Assembly (NCBI RefSeq): GCF_001424305.1
Contig: NZ_LMPD01000003.1
Span: 738,493 to 802,492 of the forward strand
DNA length: 64,000 nt
From: Pedobacter sp. Leaf176
GTDB lineage: Bacteria; Bacteroidota; Bacteroidia; Sphingobacteriales; Sphingobacteriaceae
Direction of reading: 5' to 3'
The notes under the pieces are model-generated. The model saw nothing but the letters and a program-made list of their open reading frames with translations. It was not told the DNA's origin and made no database searches. Of the stretch, positions 17,997-26,705 are shown in pieces (the first letter of the stretch is position 1; each line of letters begins with the position of its first letter). Made by a program: the position numbers and the translations under genes.

Positions 17997-18004
17997 CCTC
18001 CTTA
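17997..18004 (-). promoter_or_regulatory. Strong Shine-Dalgarno of rplI
   Basis: Minus strand TAAGGAGG, 7 bp before the rplI ATG; its first three bases are the rpsR stop codon TAA. Unusual in Bacteroidota, where most genes lack such a site. Confidence 0.85.
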
Positions 18005-18265
18005 TTTTAATTGGTCAGCAACGAATGGTAACAAACCGATGTGACGAGCACGTTTAACAGCCTGAGCCACTTTGCGTTGAAATTTTAACGATGTACCAGT
18101 TAAGCGGCGTGGTAATAGTTTACCTTGATCGTTAATAAATTTTAACAAAAAGTTTGCGTCTTTATAATCAATGTACTTGATTCCGTTTTTTCTGAAACGG
18201 CAATATTTTTTACGGTTATCCTCTACTTTAGGGGCAGTAACGTATTGAATTTGTTCTCTCGCCAT
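18002..18265 (-). CDS. rpsR: 30S ribosomal protein bS18
   Basis: 87 aa. Family signature [18 protein letters not shown] (about 19-36) and the conserved [28 protein letters not shown]. Start ATG overlaps the rpsF stop codon (TAATG). Its translation start is preceded by a nine-base Shine-Dalgarno match. In Flavobacterium ribosomes bS18 together with bS21 and bS6 hides the anti-Shine-Dalgarno end of 16S rRNA, so this site is a plausible autoregulatory element. Confidence 0.98.
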   Translation of the reverse strand: MAREQIQYVTAPKVEDNRKKYCRFRKNGIKYIDYKDANFLLKFINDQGKLLPRRLTGTSLKFQRKVAQAVKRARHIGLLPFVADQLK

Positions 18266-18621
18266 TACGCTGCAACCTCCTTAGTTTTTTTGTTAAACGC
18301 ACCGCTGCGTTTTTTTGCGTTATAAGCAACCGCATGTTTATCTAACCTGATGGTTAGGAAACGTAACACGCGCTCATCGCGTTTTAATTGTAATTCTAAT
18401 TTAGCAATCAATTCTCCTGGAGCACTATACTCGGTTAAATTGAAAAATCCGTTAGATTTTTTAGCGATCGGATACGCTAATTTTCTCAAACCCCAATTGT
18501 CTTCGTGGACAATTTCGGCACCGCCATCAGTAAGAATGGTTTTGAATTTAGCTAATGCTTCTTTCGCTACTTCTTCTGATAACAACGGGGTTAGAACGAT
18601 AACAGTTTCGTACTGATTCAT
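18265..18621 (-). CDS. rpsF: 30S ribosomal protein bS6
   Basis: 118 aa. Starts [16 protein letters not shown], the usual bS6 beginning; contains [17 protein letters not shown] and the arginine-rich [16 protein letters not shown]. First gene of the operon; no Shine-Dalgarno sequence in front of it, unlike rpsR and rplI. Its final codons (Lys-Glu-Val-Ala-Ala) also encode the Shine-Dalgarno site of rpsR. Confidence 0.98.
   Translation of the reverse strand: MNQYETVIVLTPLLSEEVAKEALAKFKTILTDGGAEIVHEDNWGLRKLAYPIAKKSNGFFNLTEYSAPGELIAKLELQLKRDERVLRFLTIRLDKHAVAYNAKKRSGAFNKKTKEVAA
18275..18283 (-). promoter_or_regulatory. Strong Shine-Dalgarno of rpsR, inside rpsF
   Basis: Minus strand TAAGGAGGT, complementary over nine bases to the 16S rRNA 3' end, placed 9 bp before the rpsR ATG and lying inside the last codons of rpsF (AAG GAG GTT). 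Confidence 0.88.
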
Positions 18622-18776
18622 TGTTATATAAATTTATTTTTATTTAAGCCCGAGGTATATTACGGGGACGCAAAATTAACAATATATTTCTTAAAATCAA
18701 ACCTTTAATTACAAAATTATCATTTAAATTTAACTAAAAACCAAAAATTAGGCTGTTATAGTTTTAAACCATACAT

Positions 18777-18810
18777 CATAAAAAAAGGCCGTCTTTAGAC
18801 AGCCCTTTAA
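18777..18810 (-). terminator. Terminator after the 18833-19426 gene
   Basis: Minus strand GGCTGTCT-AA-AGACGGCC (one G-T pair) followed by seven T residues, 25-55 bp after the stop codon of the secreted protein gene. Confidence 0.85.
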
Positions 18811-18832
18811 TCAATTTTGATATTTAATGAAA

Positions 18833-19426
18833 TTAGCGAATTGCGATGGTTTTAACAATTTCCTGATTGTTTGATTTAACCAGGAAGGTTAATTCTTTAC
18901 CATAAGTTTTAGCTGTGTCAAATTTCTTAACCAACTTGGCTTTATCAGTAAAAGTCTCACTATAAAGCTCATCATTGTACTCATTGAAAATTTGCACCTG
19001 AATAGGTCCTTTTGCAGCATTATCTAAGGAAAGTGTAAGCACTGATTGATCTTTGGTGAGAACAGGTCTTAAAAGTTCAGTAATTTTTGGAACGGAAACA
19101 ACAGCTTTATCGTTCGCAATTACAATGGTGTAAGTTGCAAGTTTAGCATCAGATTCTACATTAAGCACGTATTCTCCATTAGGCAGTGCGCTTAAATCAT
19201 AACTTTTCGAAGCAGCACCTGCAGAATGTATGCTTTCTTCAAATAAAACCTCGTTGTTTAATTCTCTGATCGATAAATTAATATCAGATGCTTTATCTAT
19301 AGAAAAACGGATTGTTTTAGCATCCTCACTTTTAACATCAAGTGTGTAAATACCATCGTTTGCATATGTTGCAGAAGCAGTGAACATTGTTGCTGCAATT
19401 AGACTGATTTTTAGTAAACTTTTCAT
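18833..19426 (-). CDS. Secreted protein of unknown function
   Basis: 197 aa from ATG 19426 (MKSLLKISLIAATMFTASATYA); the ATG two codons upstream is an alternative. Cleavable signal peptide ending near Ala22, then beta-rich sequence with two similar halves, each containing a SLxxLPNGEYVLNVES or similar hairpin and a Lys/Asp-rich surface. Resembles small secreted beta-sandwich proteins of Bacteroidota (DUF3244-like), but I cannot assign a family with confidence. It has its own terminator. Confidence 0.7.
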   Translation of the reverse strand: MKSLLKISLIAATMFTASATYANDGIYTLDVKSEDAKTIRFSIDKASDINLSIRELNNEVLFEESIHSAGAASKSYDLSALPNGEYVLNVESDAKLATYTIVIANDKAVVSVPKITELLRPVLTKDQSVLTLSLDNAAKGPIQVQIFNEYNDELYSETFTDKAKLVKKFDTAKTYGKELTFLVKSNNQEIVKTIAIR

Positions 19427-19597
19427 AATCAATAATTTTATTGGGTTTGTAATTATTTGATAATGCTAAATTACTGCGGTTTCATGCACATAGATGATTG
19501 CATATTTTCCAATTAATATGCTATATTACCCTAAAAACAATATTTATGATAATTCGCTAACAATTAAGCATATTTTAATTATTAATTTCAATTATAA

Positions 19598-20470
19598 ATG
19601 AAAAAAATAAGACCCAGTTACGAGGTTGTTGAACCTTCGTTTGGAAGCTCTTTCTACTATTCTAAATATGTAGAAAATACCAACAATAAAGCTCACTTAT
19701 GGCATTACCATCCAGAGATTGAGATGGTGTTTGTAAATGGCGGCTCCGGAAAACGGCAAATTGGCAGTCATGTTTCCTACTATACGGATGGCGATTTAAT
19801 TCTGATTGGCAGCAATTTGCCGCATTGTGGCTTCACGGATACTAATACGGGTAATAAAACAGAAGTCGTTATACAAATGAAACCCGACTTTTTAGGAACC
19901 GAGTTTTTAACGCTTAAGGAAACTAAAGGAATAGCAAGCTTGTTTGAAAAGGCTAAATATGGTATCGCTTTTGGCAAAGACACAATGAGGCTTGTTGGCC
20001 CGGCTTTAGAAAAAATGCATAATGCCTGGCCCCTTGAGAAATTATTGGCACTTCTAGGTGTATTACGGGAATTGGAGCAGGCATCTGATTACAAACTATT
20101 AAATGCACAAAACTTCTCACTCGAAATGCAGGTGCAGGATAATGACCGCATCAATATGGTCTTTAATTATGTGAAGGATCATTTTTTAGAGGAAATCAGC
20201 CTGGAACAGATTGCAGAAATGTCGAGTATGACCGTACCTTCTTTTTGTCGTTATTTTAAAAAAATCACTAAAAAAACCTTCACCAAATTTGTAAACGAAT
20301 ACCGCATTGTACATGCATCGAAGCTTTTGGCGGAAAAACCAATAAGCATTTCGAATATTTGTTTCGAAAGTGGTTTTAATAATTTCAGTCACTTCAATAA
20401 ATTATTTAAAGAGTTTACAGGAAAAAGCGCATCTCAGTACAGGCGCGAATTGAAAGCAGTTATTAAATAA
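19598..20470 (+). CDS. AraC family regulator with cupin domain
   Basis: 290 aa. N-terminal cupin-type ligand domain (about 15-110: LWHYHPEIEMVFVNGGSG, then GDLILIGSNLPHCGFTD) and two C-terminal helix-turn-helix motifs (about 195-285: ISLEQIAEMSSMTVPSFCRYFKK and ISNICFESGFNNFSHFNKLFKEFTG). Members of this group often control sugar-utilisation genes. The divergent neighbour is the secreted-protein gene; whether it is the target is unknown. Confidence 0.92.
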   Translation: MKKIRPSYEVVEPSFGSSFYYSKYVENTNNKAHLWHYHPEIEMVFVNGGSGKRQIGSHVSYYTDGDLILIGSNLPHCGFTDTNTGNKTEVVIQMKPDFLGTEFLTLKETKGIASLFEKAKYGIAFGKDTMRLVGPALEKMHNAWPLEKLLALLGVLRELEQASDYKLLNAQNFSLEMQVQDNDRINMVFNYVKDHFLEEISLEQIAEMSSMTVPSFCRYFKKITKKTFTKFVNEYRIVHASKLLAEKPISISNICFESGFNNFSHFNKLFKEFTGKSASQYRRELKAVIK

Positions 20471-20547
20471 TCTGTGCTGAAATATATTTCGTTAAAATTT
20501 TAAACTTTTCCAAAAGTGATGTAGTTATATAAAATAAAATATCACTT

Positions 20548-20679
20548 ATGAAAAAGTTAAGTAAAATCGACTGGTTCATCATTGTCTTGCTTGTTGCTGT
20601 ATTTATTACCGGCTTCATTATCTACCAGCTTCGTAGCGAACCGTTAAGCAATGGCAGTCTTAACGGCTATCCTATGTAA
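20548..20679 (+). CDS. Small single-pass membrane protein (43 aa)
   Basis: Uninterrupted 43-codon frame from ATG 20548 (MKKLSKIDWF) to TAA 20677. It has a strongly hydrophobic stretch of about 20 residues (IIVLLVAVFITGFIIY), positively charged N terminus and polar C-terminal tail, so a type of small membrane protein with the N terminus inside is likely. It lies between the AraC gene and dnaX. No family recognised; reality rests on the clean hydrophobic profile and position. Confidence 0.6.
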   Translation: MKKLSKIDWFIIVLLVAVFITGFIIYQLRSEPLSNGSLNGYPM

Positions 20680-20753
20680 ATCAATTTAAAAGAATGCTCT
20701 GACCAACTTTTCCACATTCAAATTTTCCACATTTCAACTCCGTAAAATTTTCC

Positions 20754-20761
20754 TATTTTCG
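20754..20761 (+). promoter_or_regulatory. Candidate -7 element of dnaX
   Basis: TATTTTCG (one base off TAnnTTTG) ends 5 bp before the dnaX ATG, which would place the transcript start at or just before the start codon. Confidence 0.4.
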
Positions 20762-20766
20762 TCCCA

Positions 20767-22596
20767 ATGGAAAATTTTATTGTTTCTGCCCGCAAATACC
20801 GCCCGGCAACGTTTGAAACCGTTGTTGGTCAGCAGCATATCAGCGGGACTTTAAAAAATGCCATTAAAAACAACCAGTTAGCGCAGGCATTTTTATTCTG
20901 CGGACCGCGTGGAGTTGGTAAAACAACCTGCGCCCGCATCCTTGCAAAAACTATCAATTGCACAAATCCTACAGCAGAAATTGAAGCTTGCGGTCAATGC
21001 GAAAATTGCGTTTCTTTTCAAACCGGCCATTCTTTCAACATTCATGAATTAGATGCCGCATCGAACAATTCAGTTGATGACATCCGCAGTTTAATAGAAC
21101 AAGTCAGAATACCTCCTCAAGCCGGTAAATATAAAATATACATCATTGATGAGGTTCACATGCTTTCAGCAAATGCGTTTAACGCTTTTCTGAAGACTTT
21201 GGAAGAACCACCTTCGTATGCCATTTTTATTCTTGCGACAACAGAAAAGCACAAAATCCTGCCAACGATTTTATCCCGTTGTCAGATTTTTGATTTTAAC
21301 CGCATTCAGGTTGAGGATATTTCCAATCATTTAGCAACAATTGCCCAGCGTGAAAACATTGCCTTTGAGCCGGATGGTTTGCACATCATAGCACAAAAGG
21401 CCGATGGCGGTTTACGTGATGCGCTTTCCATGTTTGATCAGATTGCCAGTTATTCCAATAAAAACATCACTTATAAATCGGTAATCGACAACCTGAATAT
21501 CTTAGACTACGATTACTTTTTTAAACTGACCTCCTATTTAACAGCGGCAAACGTAAGCAATACCTTACTGCTGTTCGACGAAATTTTAAATAATGGTTTT
21601 GACGGAAATAATTTCATCAATGGCTTGGCTTCTCATTTCCGTAATTTATTAGTCGGAAAAGATTCAGCTACGATAAAGCTTTTGGAAGTAAGTGAAAACA
21701 TTAAGCAAAAATACCTGGAGCAATGCAGGCAAACAGAATTATCATTCTTGCTTACGGCACTTAACCTGGCCAATGCCTGCGATTTAAATTATAAAAATTC
21801 CAAAAATCAACGTCTTCAGGTGGAGTTGGCACTCATAAAAATGTGCCATATACGCTCAGTCGTCCATTTAGCCCAGCAACCATTAAGCCCTAGTAACACA
21901 GCAACTGATTCAGATCAGGATAAAAAAAAAACTAATGTCGTAGCTGAAAAAGCAGAAAGCATTAAGACTGTAGCTGAAAGCGAAGATTCTTCACAAGCAG
22001 AAAGACCAAAGACTAAAGCGGAAAGCGAAATGCTTCCGCAATCTGAAAACCACCATCCTTCAATAGAAATACCAAGCGTTAATCCGGTTTCTTCTACGAC
22101 TTCGATTAGCATTAATATTCCTAAAAAAAATCCGGCAGGTACGCTTATTCCGTCCCTGAATGATTTAGAACGCCTTGCCAGCGGAGAAGAAGAATCGGGC
22201 CCGAAAAAAGCGACCGGTGAAGCCAGAGCGGCTTTTACTTATGAGCGATTACTGGAAGTCTGGAACAACTATATTCAAATTCTAAAGGCAACTGATAAGA
22301 TAAATCTTTTCACAATCTTAAATAATTTTACGCCTACCCTGCTTAATCCTGAAGTCATCGAAATTTCGGTAGAAAGTAAAACGCAGGAACAATTTGTACA
22401 AAAAGAATCCGTAGAACTTTTAAACTATCTAAGAAATGAGTTAAAGAATTTTGGTATAGAAGTTACCTATAGACAAATGGAAAGAAAAATCGAAAACCGG
22501 CTCTATGGTAACCGTGAAAAGTACGATTACCTGGTAAAGAAGAATCCGAAACTGGATGAATTAAGACGCCGTTTTAACTTGGATATTAATCCGTAG
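20767..22596 (+). CDS. dnaX: DNA polymerase III subunit gamma/tau
   Basis: 609 aa clamp-loader subunit. AAA+ domain with Walker A GPRGVGKT (46-53), zinc module cysteines Cys65, Cys75, Cys78, Cys81, Walker B IIDEVH (126-131) and the sensor 1 LATTEKHKILPTILSRC. The middle is a Ser/Glu/Lys-rich linker (about 380-460), followed by the C-terminal part that binds polymerase in tau (about 480-609). No obvious frameshift signal for making gamma is evident apart from an A-run near 21925 (AAAAAAAAA in the linker), which could in principle slip. Confidence 0.97.
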   Translation: MENFIVSARKYRPATFETVVGQQHISGTLKNAIKNNQLAQAFLFCGPRGVGKTTCARILAKTINCTNPTAEIEACGQCENCVSFQTGHSFNIHELDAASNNSVDDIRSLIEQVRIPPQAGKYKIYIIDEVHMLSANAFNAFLKTLEEPPSYAIFILATTEKHKILPTILSRCQIFDFNRIQVEDISNHLATIAQRENIAFEPDGLHIIAQKADGGLRDALSMFDQIASYSNKNITYKSVIDNLNILDYDYFFKLTSYLTAANVSNTLLLFDEILNNGFDGNNFINGLASHFRNLLVGKDSATIKLLEVSENIKQKYLEQCRQTELSFLLTALNLANACDLNYKNSKNQRLQVELALIKMCHIRSVVHLAQQPLSPSNTATDSDQDKKKTNVVAEKAESIKTVAESEDSSQAERPKTKAESEMLPQSENHHPSIEIPSVNPVSSTTSISINIPKKNPAGTLIPSLNDLERLASGEEESGPKKATGEARAAFTYERLLEVWNNYIQILKATDKINLFTILNNFTPTLLNPEVIEISVESKTQEQFVQKESVELLNYLRNELKNFGIEVTYRQMERKIENRLYGNREKYDYLVKKNPKLDELRRRFNLDINP

Positions 22597-22632
22597 TCAG
22601 GGCCTTACAGTTGGTTGTTTTGGGTTAATCTT

Positions 22633-22668
22633 TTCAGTTTTCAGTCGGCAATTAAGCCAACTGAAAAC
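22633..22668. terminator. Possible terminator hairpin after dnaX
   Basis: TTTTCAGTCGGC and GCCAACTGAAAA pair with one mismatch around a 6-nt loop, between dnaX and the convergent acidic protein gene. There is no long T-tract, so function as a terminator is only probable. Confidence 0.45.
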
Positions 22669-22677
22669 TTAAAATTG

Positions 22678-23088
22678 TTAAACTGCGCTAGGTTCATCAT
22701 TAATCGGATAACCTTCTTCATCTAAATCATCACGGTCATCTTCAGGTGTACGGGCTAAAATTTCATCTTCCGGATTTAATTTAACACTTTCCCCATTATC
22801 GACGTGCATGCCTAGTTCTTCCAGTTTGTCATCTGCAATTTCCTCCTCACTTGCATATTCATCGCCCACATAAGGGTTTGCCTCATCATAAGTCGAATTA
22901 TCATCAACAGCACCTTCAGAAACGGTTTCATAGCCCATCGGGTGATCGTAATCAGGCTCTGTTCCTTTCACATCAAACTCGTAACTTTGTTTATGCTCAT
23001 CAAATGACAAGTTTTCCTTATTAACTTCGCCGTTTTCTGTCGTGCTGTGTATTTTATCTCCAGATCCTTTGTTTTCGTTGATTGCCAT
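22678..23088 (-). CDS. Small acidic protein of unknown function
   Basis: 136 aa from ATG 23088 (MAINENKGSGDK); an AGGAGA sits about 10 bp upstream. The longer frame to 23154 encodes an unlikely Cys/His/Leu-rich lead and is rejected. Rich in Asp, Glu, Asn and Tyr, with motifs such as YDHPMGYETVSEG and EDEILARTPEDDRDDLDEEGYPIND; no hydrophobic core. Similar acidic proteins are common in Pedobacter-type genomes but have no known function. A degraded copy of its first 25 codons lies at 28441-28512. Confidence 0.75.
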   Translation of the reverse strand: MAINENKGSGDKIHSTTENGEVNKENLSFDEHKQSYEFDVKGTEPDYDHPMGYETVSEGAVDDNSTYDEANPYVGDEYASEEEIADDKLEELGMHVDNGESVKLNPEDEILARTPEDDRDDLDEEGYPINDEPSAV

Positions 23089-23177
23089 GATATTGATCTC
23101 CTGTTGTTTTAAATGTATAACAAAGTAACAAAGATGCAAACAGATGGTTTGCATATGCGGCTTTTATAATTTGAATT

Positions 23178-24173
23178 TTAAATCATTGTTAAATTCAGAT
23201 TTTCTAAAAACGCAATAAAATCTTCAAAGAAAATTAACACCGATAACTTACCTGTTTTAATTTTGTTCGGTAAGAAACCGAAATACTTTTTAAAGGCGCT
23301 TGTGAAATGAGTAGCGTGTTTATAGCCCATCCTTTTTGAAATTTCTGAAACAGTAATATCCTCGTCAATCAACATCGCTCTGGCCTTTTCCATTTTATAT
23401 TGATTAAGATAACCGAAAACGGTTTTCCCAAACATGGCTTTGAAATCACGTTTCAAATTGAATTCATTTGTACCCACCAAATGAGCAAGCGCTCGTAAAG
23501 AAAGCTTATCTTCGGATTGATTGAGCAAAATCTCGCGTACTTCATGCATCCTGTCCATCTCAGTTTTTTTGAGTTTTACCGGCGCTTCTCTATGCTGAAG
23601 TTGTTCAAATTGTACCATCTGTAATGCTAGAAGCTCAATGGCTTTTGATTCTAACAAAAGCTGATCTGAAAAAGCACTATCGGTAAAATGCCCTAGTTTT
23701 TGCAAAACTGCGCTTATTTCTGGGGTAATCTGCAGGTTAATTGGAGATAATGTTATGGGATCATTTTTTGACTTTTCATCAAATAACAGTGTATAAGCAA
23801 TATGTTCAGTCGGTAAAAATCTTTTTAAAAAAGCATCGCTAACATTAATTAACAACATGTCGTCAGCCATGTTAACCAACATTCTGGTCGTTTTAAATGG
23901 CAGCCGGCAAAGATTGTGTTGGTGACTATCTATTTTGGCAACAACATTGTTGGAATCACAATTTGTAACCTGCATACTTCCTTTGAGTACGAAAATCATT
24001 TGAAAAGTTGCTGTCTCTGATATATTTGAGTGGTTTAGCCTGATTTCAATTTTGCGTCTGTCTTCAATTGAAGTCCTGAAACTAACTTCTATGTTTTTGT
24101 TGTAAGAGAATACACTTTCTACTGGTTGCTGAGATTCTCCCTTTAGCGTTGTTATTTCTTCTGATTGCGTCAT
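23178..24173 (-). CDS. AraC family regulator (PchR-like)
   Basis: 331 aa. The N-terminal part is a diverged sensor domain; the C-terminal part (about 215-310) carries two helix-turn-helix units (LSLRALAHLVGTNEFNLKRDFKAMFG and ITVSEISKRMGYKHATHFTSAFKKYFGFLP). Divergent from a TonB-dependent receptor gene, which is the layout of PchR-type regulators that sense siderophores. Its own -7 element is predicted at 24194-24201 on the minus strand, overlapping the receptor promoter. Confidence 0.9.
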   Translation of the reverse strand: MTQSEEITTLKGESQQPVESVFSYNKNIEVSFRTSIEDRRKIEIRLNHSNISETATFQMIFVLKGSMQVTNCDSNNVVAKIDSHQHNLCRLPFKTTRMLVNMADDMLLINVSDAFLKRFLPTEHIAYTLLFDEKSKNDPITLSPINLQITPEISAVLQKLGHFTDSAFSDQLLLESKAIELLALQMVQFEQLQHREAPVKLKKTEMDRMHEVREILLNQSEDKLSLRALAHLVGTNEFNLKRDFKAMFGKTVFGYLNQYKMEKARAMLIDEDITVSEISKRMGYKHATHFTSAFKKYFGFLPNKIKTGKLSVLIFFEDFIAFLENLNLTMI

Positions 24174-24191
24174 ATTCAGATTTTATCTTTG
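24165..24191 (+). promoter_or_regulatory. Promoter of the TonB receptor operon
   Basis: TTG at 24165-24167, 16 bp spacer, then TATCTTTG at 24184-24191, matching the -33/-7 pattern of Bacteroidota. The -33 part lies inside the start of the AraC gene. The -7 octamer is half of the palindrome TATCTTTGCGCAAAGTTA (24184-24201). Confidence 0.65.
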
Positions 24192-24193
24192 CG

Positions 24194-24201
24194 CAAAGTT
24201 A
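24194..24201 (-). promoter_or_regulatory. -7 element of the AraC gene, overlapping
   Basis: Minus strand TAACTTTG, the other half of the palindrome at 24184-24201 (core CTTTGCGCAAAG). A TTTA about 20 bp upstream could serve as -33. RNA polymerase can hardly occupy both promoters at once. Confidence 0.55.
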
Positions 24202-24252
24202 TTCTTATTAAGACCTATTCTAAAGAAGAACTTAAAAAAGTTACAAAAACAA

Positions 24253-26697
24253 ATGAAGACAACGCTATTATTCCTTTTTTCATTCTGCTTTTCTATCGAC
24301 GCGATTGCGCAGACAGCCACTCTTTCGGGAAAAATAACCAACAATAATAATCAGCCGATGGATGGTGCAACAGTTCGTGTTAAAGAGCTGAATCGCAGTA
24401 CAATGACCGACGAGCATGGAAAATATGAACTTAAGGACCTGAAATATGGCACGTACACAATTATAATAAGTTCTGTAGTTAGCGAAAGCAAAACTCAAAT
24501 GTTAACGATTAACGTCCCATCGGTAACTTTCAATACAAAAGTTAAAGAAGTTGCCCATCGAAATTTGCAGGATGTTAGCGTATCTGGTAAAACCGAAAAG
24601 CGAAAAATGGAGACCAGTGGCTTTGCAATGTCAATCATAGAAACCAAAGAAGCGTCGCTAAGAAACTTGACTACCAATGAACTTTTAGATCGGGCGGTTG
24701 GAGTTCGTGTACGTCAGAATGGTGGCGAAGGTGCTCCTATCGAATATAATTTAAACGGGATGTCGGGCAGTACAATCGGTTTGTTTCTGGATGGAATCGA
24801 AATTTCAACCTATGGCTCTTCGTTCAATTTGAATAATATACCCCCAGCGATGATTGAACGCATTGAGGTATATAAAGGTGTTCTTCCATCACATTTAAGT
24901 GGCAACTATGTTGGCGGCGCTATCAATGTAATCATGAAAAAAGATGCTTCTGCAAATAACATTACTGCGGCAGTTTCTTATGGATCCTTTAACACTTACA
25001 GAGCAGACGTAAGCGCATTATATCGCAATCAAAAAAATGGTTTTACAGCAAGGGCATCAGGGTTCTACAGCCATTCGGATAATAATTATGAAATGTGGGG
25101 AAAGTTTTCAAAATATACTTTGCCTGGCGGAAGAATCATAAGAAACTACCGAACCAAACGACCGAATGATGAATTTGAAACTGTGGGTGGCCTGTTTGAA
25201 GCTGGTTTTACCAATGTTAAATGGGCCGATCAATTCTTTGTAGGTTATAATATCTCTGATTCATACAAACAGATTCCTCACGGGATAACCATGACGAAAC
25301 CCTATTTTGGACGATTTAATCAATATAACGCCAATGTACTCAGCCTGAATTATAATAAAAACAACTTCCTGTTAGATGGATTGACACTTACGGTTAATGC
25401 TGTTCACAGTAGAAGAAGCACCTATTTAGAAGATACGGTAAGTTTACGATACAATTGGGATGGCACCTTGCTGGTTAAAAATTCTGAAGGTCCGCCAGAA
25501 ACTTACGGTTACAGCCCAGGCCAGGGTCAGCAAGGTTTAGCTGTGATGAGTAACATCGAACGTAAAATCTCCAACATCCGTTCTAATTTAGCATACACAA
25601 TTGTTTCTGGCCACCATGTTTCGTTAAATCATAAGTTCGAACAATCTGACCGGAATGACCAGGATCTTCTTATCCCGGAACGAAGCAGATGGATAACATT
25701 AAATGGTTTAACCACGAATATTTTTGCAGCGAACTATGAAGCAGAACTCTTTAATGGAAAGCTGAAAACTAACATTTTCGGAAAATACGCCATATATAAA
25801 ACGGATCAAAATCGACCCGTTAACGAAGTGAACGGCGCACTGGTTTACCAGAACAGCAGCACAACACGGGACAACAAAGGATTTGGAGGCACACTATCTT
25901 ACGAAGCAATACAAAATGGATTTCTGATTTTATCAGCCGAAAAATCTTTCATAATGCCAACGGATAGACATATTTACGGCGAGCCGGAAAACAACCTGCT
26001 GGCAAACCCTGACATTTTGCCCGAACTGGCAATTAATTACAACCTCGGCGGACGCTATAATTTTACGACTTCCAACAAACATAAGTTCTCCTTATATGGA
26101 AATGCTTTCTGGAGAAACGGATATGATAAAATCATTCAGCAAACCCGCATCGATCCCGTAATAGAGGGACGTGAAAATCAGGTAGAAGATATCCAGGTTA
26201 CCCAGTTTGTAAATCTGTCGAAAACACAATCTATCGGCTTCGAAGCCGAAGTAAATTACATCTACGATAATAAGCTCAATGCTATGGTTAATTTTTCAAA
26301 ATTCAATTCTCTATACAAGGTTGAACTCGATGAAAGAGGAAATCCAAATAGCTTATATAATAAACAGGTTCCCAACGAACCTTTCTTCACCGTAAATGGA
26401 AATATACAATATCGTTTCAACAACCTTCTCCAAAAGAAATCGGTGATGAACGTCTACTATAATGCTGGATATGTTGCATCATTTAGCACCATCTGGATTG
26501 AATCGGAATGGTTTACAACCCCCAATCAATTTACCCATGATTTAGGTGCGAGCTATCGTTTCCCAAGTGGAAAACTTGTTGCCAGTCTAGATTGCAAAAA
26601 CATGCTTAATGCAGAGGTGTACGACAATTTTGGTGTTCAAAAACCTGGCAGAGCCTTTTATTTCAAATTAAACTACACAATAAATAATTTTAAATAA
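24253..26697 (+). CDS. TonB-dependent outer membrane receptor (siderophore type)
   Basis: 814 aa. Signal peptide (1-19, ending AIA), a carboxypeptidase-regulatory-like domain (about 22-105, LSGKITNNNNQPMDGATVRVKE), plug domain (about 125-235, with LDGIEISTYGSSFNLNNIPPAMIERIEVYKG and VGGAINVIMKK) and a 22-strand barrel ending in a strand FYFKLNYTI. Gated import of a ferric siderophore or similar ligand is likely, given the divergent PchR-like regulator and the downstream DUF4374 lipoprotein. The ligand is not known. Confidence 0.93.
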   Translation: MKTTLLFLFSFCFSIDAIAQTATLSGKITNNNNQPMDGATVRVKELNRSTMTDEHGKYELKDLKYGTYTIIISSVVSESKTQMLTINVPSVTFNTKVKEVAHRNLQDVSVSGKTEKRKMETSGFAMSIIETKEASLRNLTTNELLDRAVGVRVRQNGGEGAPIEYNLNGMSGSTIGLFLDGIEISTYGSSFNLNNIPPAMIERIEVYKGVLPSHLSGNYVGGAINVIMKKDASANNITAAVSYGSFNTYRADVSALYRNQKNGFTARASGFYSHSDNNYEMWGKFSKYTLPGGRIIRNYRTKRPNDEFETVGGLFEAGFTNVKWADQFFVGYNISDSYKQIPHGITMTKPYFGRFNQYNANVLSLNYNKNNFLLDGLTLTVNAVHSRRSTYLEDTVSLRYNWDGTLLVKNSEGPPETYGYSPGQGQQGLAVMSNIERKISNIRSNLAYTIVSGHHVSLNHKFEQSDRNDQDLLIPERSRWITLNGLTTNIFAANYEAELFNGKLKTNIFGKYAIYKTDQNRPVNEVNGALVYQNSSTTRDNKGFGGTLSYEAIQNGFLILSAEKSFIMPTDRHIYGEPENNLLANPDILPELAINYNLGGRYNFTTSNKHKFSLYGNAFWRNGYDKIIQQTRIDPVIEGRENQVEDIQVTQFVNLSKTQSIGFEAEVNYIYDNKLNAMVNFSKFNSLYKVELDERGNPNSLYNKQVPNEPFFTVNGNIQYRFNNLLQKKSVMNVYYNAGYVASFSTIWIESEWFTTPNQFTHDLGASYRFPSGKLVASLDCKNMLNAEVYDNFGVQKPGRAFYFKLNYTINNFK

Positions 26698-26705
26698 GTA
26701 ACAAT

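Noticed and set aside
21922..21935. Programmed frameshift in dnaX at the A-run
   Set aside because: There is an A-run in the linker, but I see no clear following hairpin and no short-frame stop that would make a sensible gamma product; kept only as a remark.
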